Assembly: GCA_045636265.1 (NCBI GenBank)
Contig: JAZTXD010000090.1
Coordinates: 1-13,250 of the forward strand
Direction: 5' to 3'
From: Flemingiibacterium sp045636265
GTDB taxonomy: Bacteria > Bacillota > Clostridia > Oscillospirales > CAG-272
Length of the DNA stretch: 13,250 nucleotides
This document shows positions 6,585 to 11,971 of this stretch, one piece after another. The position numbers were made by a program, and so were the translations under genes. Below the pieces are notes generated by a model. It was given only the letters and a program-made list of their open reading frames with translations, ran no database searches and was not told the DNA's origin. The stretch's first letter is position 1; each line of letters begins with the position of its first letter.

Positions 6585-6587
6585 GTA

Positions 6588-7175
6588 ATGTACGATAACT
6601 ACGGCATATACGCCTCTTGCCGCGATGCCGCATGGCGATTTCTCATTGATTTTAATATATGTTCTCTGCCCGTTAAATTAAAAGCGGCAGCAAGAATAGC
6701 AGGGATCCGAATTCTCCGCAATTCGGATGTCAAAGAGCTTCGTGGAAACGAAGTCGGCGCAAGTATTTTTCTTCCAAGCAAAGAGTGGGTTATAGTATAT
6801 GACGACGCGCTGAAAGCAAACGAAGCGCGAATGGTTATTGCACATGAGCTTGGCCACATTCTGCTCGGACATGAGTACAAATACTCCGAGCAGCGATTTG
6901 CATACGACGGAAAGAAGCTAAAAAGCGAACGCGAAGCAGACATGTTCGCACTGCGCATACTTGCTCCGGCATGTATACTGCATGAAATCGGGGCTGTAAC
7001 TGCCGGCGAAATATGTACCGCCTGCGATATCCCGATAAAGCATGCTGCCGCACGTGCAAAACGAATGGCAACGCTCGAGAAGCGTAACTTTTACTATAAA
7101 AGCGAGCTTGAATCAACGGTTCGCGACAAATTCCAGAAATACATAGACAGCGCTATAAGCGGCACTGCACTGTAA
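6588..7175 (+). CDS. ImmA/IrrE-family metallopeptidase (anti-repressor protease)
   Basis: A 195-residue protein with the zinc motif M-V-I-A-H-E-L-G-H-I-L-L-G-H-E (H86-E87-x-x-H90) and the downstream E-R-E-A-D-M-F-A motif (residues 114-121), which supplies the third ligand in the ImmA/IrrE (Peptidase_M78) family. All catalytic residues are present. Members such as ImmA of ICEBs1 cleave the linked XRE repressor when a signal arrives, switching on the opposing operon; IrrE/DdrO is a related pair. The gene starts 3 bases after the cI-like stop, within one operon. The natural inference is that it cleaves that repressor and so derepresses the leftward cro-like/LytM-like genes. The triggering signal is not visible here. 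Confidence 0.9.
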   Translation: MYDNYGIYASCRDAAWRFLIDFNICSLPVKLKAAARIAGIRILRNSDVKELRGNEVGASIFLPSKEWVIVYDDALKANEARMVIAHELGHILLGHEYKYSEQRFAYDGKKLKSEREADMFALRILAPACILHEIGAVTAGEICTACDIPIKHAAARAKRMATLEKRNFYYKSELESTVRDKFQKYIDSAISGTAL

Positions 7176-7255
7176 ACTATTTTCAAAGCTGTGAATATTT
7201 TTCTCCCTTATGGCTATAATCTCATAAAATCATTTTTAAGGAAACGGTAAACGGT

Positions 7256-7561
7256 ATGCTAAAGGGATGTCAGAAAAAAATAATCATGGTGAAGGATACA
7301 AACAGCCGCTATTTTGAGTCAGCATATTTTGTTATAAAAAGTGACCTGCCGATATCTGCAAAAAATTCCGATATGTTAAGCGAGGCACACCGCCTGATCG
7401 CGGACTATTCATCGGAGATGGCTTTGCAAAGCAGCTCCGGCACCGATAATAATGTACAGCCGCCAAAACCTCAGCCGCAGTCACATCATATCACTTTGAA
7501 TGTGCTTTTGGCATTGGCGGTTATCGGCATCGCCGCGGCGGCTGTGATCGCTATTGTTTAA
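7256..7561 (+). CDS. Small conserved-looking single-pass membrane protein
   Basis: A 101-residue protein. The N-terminal part (1-55) has the motif I-I-M-V-K-D-T-x-S-R-Y-F-E-S-A-Y-F-V-I-K, followed by S-E-A-H-R-L-I. A Gln/Pro/Ser-rich linker (about 58-76) leads to one C-terminal hydrophobic helix (about 78-101) that ends the protein, so it is probably tail-anchored with its N-terminus in the cytoplasm. It resembles small unnamed proteins I recall from Oscillospirales, but I cannot assign a family. ATG at 7256 has AAGGAAA about 11 bases before it, and a TATAAT at 7215-7220 gives a possible own promoter after the ImmA gene. Its stop codon overlaps that of the convergent gene by 2 bases. Confidence 0.65.
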   Translation: MLKGCQKKIIMVKDTNSRYFESAYFVIKSDLPISAKNSDMLSEAHRLIADYSSEMALQSSSGTDNNVQPPKPQPQSHHITLNVLLALAVIGIAAAAVIAIV

Positions 7562-7743
7562 AGGTCGTCCACATCCTGAACGGGACGCGGATCATATAAA
7601 TCCGCGCTTGCCTCACGGCGCGAATCGGCGTCATGATACACGCCGGTATAGCTTCCCTGAAGATCGGTGTGATCCCCGGTTTCACGCCATGCCTTTATGC
7701 AGTCAATGGCGCTTTGTGGCATTGTTTTAAGTCTGTGCTTCAT
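7558..7743 (-). CDS. Small hypothetical protein, 61 residues
   Basis: The protein has a helical N-terminal half (M-P-Q-S-A-I-D-C-I-K-A-W-R-E-T-G), the motif T-D-x-Q-G-S-Y-T-G-V-Y, and an acidic C-terminal end P-V-Q-D-V-D-D-L. This build, ending in P-V-Q-D-x-D-D-L, resembles short unannotated proteins I recall from Clostridia. The start ATG at 7743 has GAGGGA about 7 bases upstream, which supports translation. No membrane segment or signal peptide is present. The function is unknown. It overlaps the convergent membrane-protein gene by 4 bases at the 3' end. Part of its sequence (7589-7607) could fold as a GCGGAT/ATCCGC hairpin. Confidence 0.6.
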   Translation of the reverse strand: MKHRLKTMPQSAIDCIKAWRETGDHTDLQGSYTGVYHDADSRREASADLYDPRPVQDVDDL

Positions 7744-7844
7744 ATATTTCCCTCGCCTTCGATGATTGCGGCTTAATTGACCGCACTATTATTTTTTCAT
7801 TGGCGCGGGAAAATATAATTAACAATATATTCATAAACGCCGAC

Positions 7845-7873
7845 TTATATATTTCATAATATCTTGGTATAAT
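7845..7873 (+). promoter_or_regulatory. Extended -10 promoter P1 upstream of the RNase J leader
   Basis: TG-N-TATAAT (7865-7873) is a perfect extended -10 element. The -35 region TTATAT (7845-7850) is poor, as extended -10 promoters allow. Transcripts would begin near 7880 and run through the structured segment 7880-8050. Confidence 0.55.
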
Positions 7874-7879
7874 ATTACT

Positions 7880-8050
7880 GTTATATTTTGGTTCGTTATT
7901 CTCATCGGGCAAAACTCGCGAAGGTACGTCATGGTTCGCGACATATTTGTTGGCAGATACAAAATATCGGATGGGCCGTAATAATATCTGATGTTTATAT
8001 TTATCTGCAAAGTGGCTGTTTTAAAAAATCTCCGTTTTGGGGTGTTTTTT
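7880..8050 (+). ncRNA. Possible structured leader or small RNA ending in a terminator-like hairpin
   Basis: The gap 7744-8178 has no convincing gene. Between promoter P1 and a second promoter it can fold into three elements: hairpin TCGCGAA (7916-7922)/TTCGCGA (7935-7941); a two-part stem GCAGATA (7953-7959)/TATCTGC (8002-8008) enclosing ATCGGAT (7966-7972)/ATCTGAT (7986-7992); and an A6...T6 hairpin at 8023-8050 ending in TTTTTT, which looks like an intrinsic terminator with imperfect pairing. This fits a small RNA of about 170 bases or an attenuator before RNase J. It matches no riboswitch or RNA family I recognise. The RNase J frame stays open leftward to 7888, but that stretch has no RBS and unconserved-looking residues. 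Confidence 0.35.
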
Positions 8051-8093
8051 CTGCGCCCTTATTTTGTTCTGCAATTTTTCCCGATGCTCGAAT

Positions 8094-8102
8094 TGGTATA
8101 AT
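8094..8102 (+). promoter_or_regulatory. Extended -10 promoter P2 for RNase J
   Basis: TGGTATAAT (8094-8102) has the same extended -10 sequence as P1. No good -35 is visible (ATTTTT at 17 bp). It lies 77 bases before the preferred start codon and after the terminator-like hairpin, so it would transcribe RNase J independently of P1. Confidence 0.6.
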
Positions 8103-8178
8103 GCAGGATCGTATTTACATATTTTGTATATTAAGAAGCAAATTTACATTTGCGTACACTGAAAGGATAGTGAACAGT

Positions 8179-9855
8179 TTGGCTAAAAGCAAAAATAATT
8201 CAAAGCTTAAAATAATCTCCCTCGGCGGACTCGGTGAAATCGGAAAGAATATCACCGTCCTCGAATATGAAAACGACATCATCGTTGTAGACTGCGGACT
8301 TGGATTCCCGGACGATGACATGCTCGGAGTTGACCTTGTAATTCCGGATGTGTCGTATCTCGAAAAGAATATCGACAAGGTTCGCGGCTTTGTTATCACC
8401 CACGGACACGAGGACCATATCGGAGCACTTCCCTACGTTCTCAAGACCGTAAATGCGCCCGTATACGGCACACGCCTTGCTGTCGGAATCGTGGCAAACA
8501 AATTGACAGAGCATACATTTGACGAGAAGCCGCAGCTTAATGCTGTGGAAGCCGGCGACGTTGTAAAGCTCGGCGTGTTCTCGGTTGAGTTCGTCCGCGT
8601 AAACCACTCTATTGCGGATGCATGTGCGCTCTCCATAAAAACACCGCACGGTGTTGTGTTCTGCTCCGGCGACTTCAAGCTTGACTTAACTCCCGTTGAG
8701 GGCAAGATCATGGACATCCCGCGCATCGGCGAGATCGGAAACCACGGAGTTACACTCCTGCTTTGCGAATCCACAAACGTTGAGCGCCCGGGATATACAC
8801 CGTCCGAGAAAAAGGTCGGCCGCTCGCTTGACACAATACTTCAGCAATACGGCGACAAGCGCGTTATCATCGCGACATTCTCCTCAAACGTTCACCGCGT
8901 ACAGCAGATAATAAACGCAAGTGCGGCACACGGACGCAAGGTTGCCGTAACCGGCAGAAGCATGATAAATATCGTTAAAACGGCAATAGAGCTTGGATAT
9001 ATGAACGTCCCCGACGGAACGCTTATCGATATCTCCGAAATAAAGCGTTACCGCGACAATCAGCTCACGATAATAACAACCGGAAGCCAAGGCGAGCCTA
9101 TGAGCGCACTCTACAGAATGGCATTCTCCGACCACGATAAGGTTCAGCTCGGAGTTAATGACCTTGTTATCATCAGTGCAAACCCCATTCCCGGAAACGA
9201 AAAGTATATCGGCAACATTATAAACGAGCTTTTCAAGAAGGGCGTATCCGTGCTCTACGATGCACTTGCGGACGTACACGTTTCCGGTCACGCATGTCAG
9301 GAAGAGCTTAAGCTGATGCATGCGCTCACAAAGCCGAAATATTTCATGCCCGTACACGGCGAATACCGTCATCTCATAACTCATAAAAATCTCGCGCAGG
9401 AAATGGGTATGCCGGAAAATCATATCTTCGTTTCCGAAATCGGAAAGGTACTCGAAATTGACAAGGACGGTGCCCGCTTTAACGGAAATGTTCCAAGCGG
9501 TAAGGTTCTCGTTGACGGCTACGGAGTCGGCGATGTAGGAAACATCGTTCTGCGTGACAGACGTCACCTCTCGCAGGACGGACTCATCGTTGTTGTGGCA
9601 ACTGTTGATATCAACGAGCATCTGCTCATCTCAGGTCCGGATATAGTTTCCCGCGGATTTGTGTATGTACGCGAAGCTGAGGAGCTTATGGACGAGGTAA
9701 AGCTAATTGCACGCGATGCACTGCTCGACTGCCTTGACAAGAATATCACCGACTGGGCGGAGCTTAAGAGCGCAGTCAAGGATAACCTCTCAAAGTTCCT
9801 CTACCAAAAGACAAAGCGTAAGCCCATGATCCTGCCCGTGGTCATGAATATATAG
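8179..9855 (+). CDS. rnj: Ribonuclease J
   Basis: A 558-residue protein, the usual RNase J length. It has a beta-CASP metallo-beta-lactamase core: the N-terminal I-S-L-G-G-L-G-E-I-G-K-N, motif H-G-H-E-D-H at residues 75-80 binding the two catalytic metals, C-S-G-D-F-K-L-D, and the RMMBL region with A-D-V-H-V-S-G-H and P-V-H-G-E-Y-R-H. A C-terminal domain ends in R-K-P-M-I-L-P-V-V. It performs 5'-to-3' exo- and endonucleolytic mRNA turnover and rRNA maturation in the cytoplasm of Firmicutes. TTG at 8179 is preferred: AAAGGA (8162-8167) is 11 bases before it but only 2 bases before the alternative GTG at 8170. Both give a near-identical protein. The gene is flanked by an unusual leader and a long terminator. 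Confidence 0.95.
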   Translation: MAKSKNNSKLKIISLGGLGEIGKNITVLEYENDIIVVDCGLGFPDDDMLGVDLVIPDVSYLEKNIDKVRGFVITHGHEDHIGALPYVLKTVNAPVYGTRLAVGIVANKLTEHTFDEKPQLNAVEAGDVVKLGVFSVEFVRVNHSIADACALSIKTPHGVVFCSGDFKLDLTPVEGKIMDIPRIGEIGNHGVTLLLCESTNVERPGYTPSEKKVGRSLDTILQQYGDKRVIIATFSSNVHRVQQIINASAAHGRKVAVTGRSMINIVKTAIELGYMNVPDGTLIDISEIKRYRDNQLTIITTGSQGEPMSALYRMAFSDHDKVQLGVNDLVIISANPIPGNEKYIGNIINELFKKGVSVLYDALADVHVSGHACQEELKLMHALTKPKYFMPVHGEYRHLITHKNLAQEMGMPENHIFVSEIGKVLEIDKDGARFNGNVPSGKVLVDGYGVGDVGNIVLRDRRHLSQDGLIVVVATVDINEHLLISGPDIVSRGFVYVREAEELMDEVKLIARDALLDCLDKNITDWAELKSAVKDNLSKFLYQKTKRKPMILPVVMNI

Positions 9856-9880
9856 TTTTTCATAAAAAACAAACAAATAT

Positions 9881-9910
9881 GTATCGTTTCCCGAAATACT
9901 GTTAACAATG
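9881..9910 (+). promoter_or_regulatory. Candidate sigma-F promoter of spoIIR, overlapping the RNase J terminator
   Basis: GTATC (9881-9885), 15 bases, GTTAACAATG (9901-9910). The Bacillus sigma-F consensus is approximately GYATA-N15/16-GGnnAnAnTR, which this fits with one mismatch in each box. spoIIR is a known sigma-F target, which raises the prior. No sigma-A promoter is visible for this gene. Confidence 0.45.
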
Positions 9911-9932
9911 GTATTCCCGGGAAACGATTTTT
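9883..9932 (+). terminator. Long rho-independent terminator of RNase J
   Basis: An 11-bp perfect stem (ATCGTTTCCCG 9883-9893, CGGGAAACGAT 9918-9928) continues after a small bulge into AATAC/GTATT and is followed by TTTT. It lies 28 bases after the RNase J stop and ends 20 bases before the spoIIR start. Confidence 0.85.
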
Positions 9933-9952
9933 ATTTGCGAAAGGATACTATC

Positions 9953-10573
9953 ATGCAAAACAGGCTTACGGTTTTTTTACTTACATTCTCCATTATAATA
10001 TCACTTATGCTTCCGATATCGGCGGCTCTTCCCTCGCGTGAGGACATGCAATTATACGATAAGATCATACGCCTGCACGTCATAGCCAATTCCGACACGA
10101 ACGAGGACCAAGCACTCAAATTAAGAGTCCGCGACGGTATACTTGCAACTGTATCCGAGCTTCTTGAGGGAGTGTCCGACCGAGCGGCGGCAGAGGCGGT
10201 ACTTTCGGAAAATCTCGACGTAATACAAAATGCGGCACAATCCGTTTTAAGAGCGGAAGAATCTGAATATCATGCCGGTGTAACGCTAACGAAAGAATAC
10301 TATCCCACGCGCGAATACGAAGGCTTCACCCTGCCAAGCGGCGAGTACACGTCACTGCGTGTCCTTATCGGAGAGGCAGAGGGACAGAATTGGTGGTGCG
10401 TGCTCTTTCCTAAAATGTGCGTAACGTCAAAGCAAAAAATCACCGCCTCGGATGATGGCGCGCTTATCGAAGCCGGGCTCACACCGTCACAGGTGAGAAT
10501 AATCACCGGCAACTCCCCGGATGTTGTAATAAAATTCAGGTTTATCGAGTTCTTCTCAAGGTTATTTTCCTGA
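9953..10573 (+). CDS. spoIIR: Stage II sporulation protein R
   Basis: A 206-residue protein with an N-terminal signal/anchor segment (residues 4-25, M-L-P-I-S-A-A end) and the family hallmark I-I-R-L-H-V-I-A-N-S-D-T-N-E-D-Q-A-L-K-L-R-V-R-D (38-61). Also characteristic are W-W-C-V-L-F-P (147-153) and a C-terminal K-F-R-F-I-E-F. SpoIIR is made in the forespore, exported to the intermembrane space and triggers SpoIIGA to process pro-sigma-E in the mother cell. Its presence shows the organism sporulates or recently did. ATG at 9953 is chosen because AAAGGA sits about 8 bases before it; an in-frame ATG at 9908 lies inside the RNase J terminator and would not give a signal peptide at the N-terminus. 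Confidence 0.93.
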   Translation: MQNRLTVFLLTFSIIISLMLPISAALPSREDMQLYDKIIRLHVIANSDTNEDQALKLRVRDGILATVSELLEGVSDRAAAEAVLSENLDVIQNAAQSVLRAEESEYHAGVTLTKEYYPTREYEGFTLPSGEYTSLRVLIGEAEGQNWWCVLFPKMCVTSKQKITASDDGALIEAGLTPSQVRIITGNSPDVVIKFRFIEFFSRLFS

Positions 10574-10590
10574 AAGAAACTAAAAAACTA

Positions 10591-10619
10591 TTGTATTTTG
10601 GGGTAATCTGATGTATAAT
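10591..10619 (+). promoter_or_regulatory. Sigma-A promoter of the TraX-family gene
   Basis: TTGTAT (10591-10596), a 17-base spacer, TATAAT (10614-10619). The start site should fall near 10626, inside the inverted repeat that follows. Confidence 0.7.
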
Positions 10620-10640
10620 GTATCTGTAAACTGCAGATAC
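10620..10640. promoter_or_regulatory. 7-7-7 inverted repeat at the TraX-family start site
   Basis: GTATCTG (10620-10626) and CAGATAC (10634-10640) are perfect inverted arms around 7 bases. The element starts right after the -10 and ends at the GGAGG ribosome binding site (10641-10645). It can serve as an operator, or as a 5' hairpin that affects ribosome access. Confidence 0.45.
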
Positions 10641-10657
10641 GGAGGATTACACTTATC

Positions 10658-11368
10658 ATGGAAACACCGCCAAAATGGAAATTTCTCAGCGGAAGCACTC
10701 TGAAGCTCATTGCTATAATCACAATGCTGCTCGATCACATTGCCGCATTTTTTGCATATGAGTTACCTTTTCTCTCCGCAGTCATTGTCACGATCGGTTC
10801 CAAAGAAATTACTGTATATTATATTATGCGTACAATCGGACGCATGGCGTTTCCGATTTACTGCTTTTTGCTTGCAGAGGGCTTTGTGCACACCAAGAAC
10901 CGCAAGCGCTATGCACTGAACCTATTTATTTTCGCCATAGTGTCCGAGCTTCCATGGAATCTTATTCACACCGGAACGCTTTTATATGAAAAGCAAAACG
11001 TATTTTTCACCCTGTTGCTCGGCTGTCTGGCGCTGTATGTGATTGAAGAATTCAAGGATCGCCGTTTGCTTCAGCTTTCCTCACTTGCAATACTGTTTGC
11101 ACTGGCGTATGTCCTTGGAGCAGACTACGGTTACATGGGCGTTGCTCTCATTATAGCCATGTATCTGCTTCGAGAGCATGAGGAGGCAAGGATCCCCGTG
11201 GGAATCTGCCTATCCTCGGCAAAGCTTCGCGCAATACCTGCATTTGCCGCAATATACCTATACAATGGAAAGCGCGGTTTTATCCGCGGTAAAGTTGGCA
11301 AATATATCTGCTACGCGTTCTACCCCGTTCATCTGCTCATTTTGGCGCTTATTAAGCTGTACTTATAA
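10658..11368 (+). CDS. TraX-family membrane protein
   Basis: A 236-residue polytopic membrane protein. It starts L-S-G-S-T-L-K-L-I-A-I-I-T-M-L-L-D-H-I-A (residues 10-29), followed by M-R-T-I-G-R-M-A-F-P-I-Y-C-F-L-L-A-E-G-F (57-76), K-R-Y-A-L-N-L-F-I-F-A-I-V-S-E-L-P-W-N-L, Q-N-V-F-F-T-L-L-L-G and a C-terminal Y-A-F-Y-P-V-H-L-L. These are the hallmarks of TraX proteins, a family named after the F-plasmid pilin acetylase. Chromosomal copies are common in Clostridia with no pilin nearby, and their substrate is unknown, although membrane acyl transfer is plausible. GGAGG lies 12 bases before the ATG. It is a single-gene unit with its own promoter, inverted repeat and terminator. Confidence 0.88.
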   Translation: METPPKWKFLSGSTLKLIAIITMLLDHIAAFFAYELPFLSAVIVTIGSKEITVYYIMRTIGRMAFPIYCFLLAEGFVHTKNRKRYALNLFIFAIVSELPWNLIHTGTLLYEKQNVFFTLLLGCLALYVIEEFKDRRLLQLSSLAILFALAYVLGADYGYMGVALIIAMYLLREHEEARIPVGICLSSAKLRAIPAFAAIYLYNGKRGFIRGKVGKYICYAFYPVHLLILALIKLYL

Positions 11369-11382
11369 AATAACAAAAACCG

Positions 11383-11410
11383 AAAGCTCCCTCATTTTGA
11401 GGGAGCTTTT
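11383..11410 (+). terminator. Rho-independent terminator of the TraX-family gene
   Basis: An 11-bp perfect stem (AAAGCTCCCTC 11383-11393, GAGGGAGCTTT 11399-11409) with a five-base loop and a T-run. ATAACA/TGTTAT can extend the pairing on the outside. Confidence 0.9.
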
Positions 11411-11439
11411 GTTATATTTACAGTGTCAAAGCATAAACA
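11411..11439 (+). promoter_or_regulatory. Candidate sigma-E-type sporulation promoter for the following operon
   Basis: GTTATATT (11411-11418; 7/8 to GTCATATT), 13 bases, CATAAACA (11432-11439; partial match to CATACAAT). It directly abuts the TraX terminator. The downstream proteins look spore-related, which fits, but the -10 match is modest. Confidence 0.35.
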
Positions 11440-11505
11440 TTAATCATAAACTGACTTTGCAAAGCAATTTGCTCTTTAGAAAATACTGAATATGGAGATT
11501 TTTTT

Positions 11506-11913
11506 ATGGAACAAACAAATTCAAGCGGATACCTCATAGTCAACGTATACACCGCAAGAGGTGCTATACCGCTAAAGGATGCATCTGTAACGGTATCGTA
11601 CGAAAATCCCGAGAGCACGTCTGTCGCGGCTGTGCTCACAACCGATATGAGCGGCAAAACTCCCAAGGCAGAGCTTCCCGCACCGAGCCGTGAGCTTTCG
11701 GAGGTCCCCGGCAACAATAAGCCATACGCAACATACACAGTAACTGTGGAAAAGGGCGGCTACTACAGCGTAACAAATACCGGTGTGCCGATATTTTCCG
11801 GTGTTACATCAATTCAGCCCGTGGAAATGCTCCCACTTGCGGAATACAACTCCGACACTGTGTATCCGAGATACGGACTCGATATAACGGAAAGTCGCGA
11901 TCAGAACCTATGA
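11506..11913 (+). CDS. Small beta-rich protein, carboxypeptidase-regulatory/Ig-like fold suspected
   Basis: A 135-residue protein without signal peptide or membrane segment. The pattern G-Y-L-I-V-N-V-Y-T-A-R-G-A-I-P-L-K-D-A-S-V-T-V (8-30), then T-T-D-x-S-G-K-T (45-52), then Y-T-V-T-V-E-K-G-G-Y-Y-S-V (76-88) and I-Q-P-V-E-M-L-P-L is that of carboxypeptidase regulatory-like or transthyretin-like beta-sandwich modules. The assignment rests only on this pattern. The ATG at 11506 has TGGAG about 9 bases upstream. It is 58 bases ahead of the SpoIID-like/peptidoglycan-binding gene on the same strand with only a hairpin between, so they should share a transcript and perhaps a place in the spore envelope. 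Confidence 0.72.
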   Translation: MEQTNSSGYLIVNVYTARGAIPLKDASVTVSYENPESTSVAAVLTTDMSGKTPKAELPAPSRELSEVPGNNKPYATYTVTVEKGGYYSVTNTGVPIFSGVTSIQPVEMLPLAEYNSDTVYPRYGLDITESRDQNL

Positions 11914-11923
11914 GTACAAAAGC

Positions 11924-11945
11924 ACGGAGCAGCTCTCTGCTCCGT
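11924..11945 (+). other. Intercistronic hairpin
   Basis: A perfect 9-bp stem (ACGGAGCAG 11924-11932, CTGCTCCGT 11937-11945) with a CTCT loop lies between the two genes. No T-run follows (ACCACTTT), so it more likely stabilises or processes the mRNA than ends transcription. Confidence 0.55.
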
Positions 11946-11971
11946 ACCACTTTAACGAAAGGAATTAAAGC

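Noticed and set aside
7767..7797. TGCGG/CCGCA hairpin with a T6 run, a possible rightward terminator
   Set aside because: The stem is only 5 bp and the T-run begins 6 bases after it. It may weakly stop read-through from the rightward small gene but is not convincing.
7727..7912. Leftward 61-codon open frame upstream of the small hypothetical gene
   Set aside because: No ribosome binding site, AT-rich low-complexity codons, overlap with the better-supported 61-residue gene, and it crosses promoter P1.
7916..8008. Known riboswitch class (c-di-GMP, ZTP, preQ1 considered) in the RNase J leader
   Set aside because: The conserved cores of these classes could not be matched, so only generic structure is claimed.
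7888..8178. In-frame extension of RNase J by about 97 residues upstream
   Set aside because: It begins at a GTG without a ribosome binding site, overlaps two promoters and a terminator-like hairpin, and would put 97 extra residues ahead of the normal RNase J N-terminus.
4966..11466. The 12-mer CTTTGCAAAGCA occurring at 4966, 7422 and 11455
   Set aside because: The core TTTGCAAAGC is common in this base composition (also at 2546 in a MATE gene). One copy lies inside a coding region and the contexts differ, so no shared role is supported.
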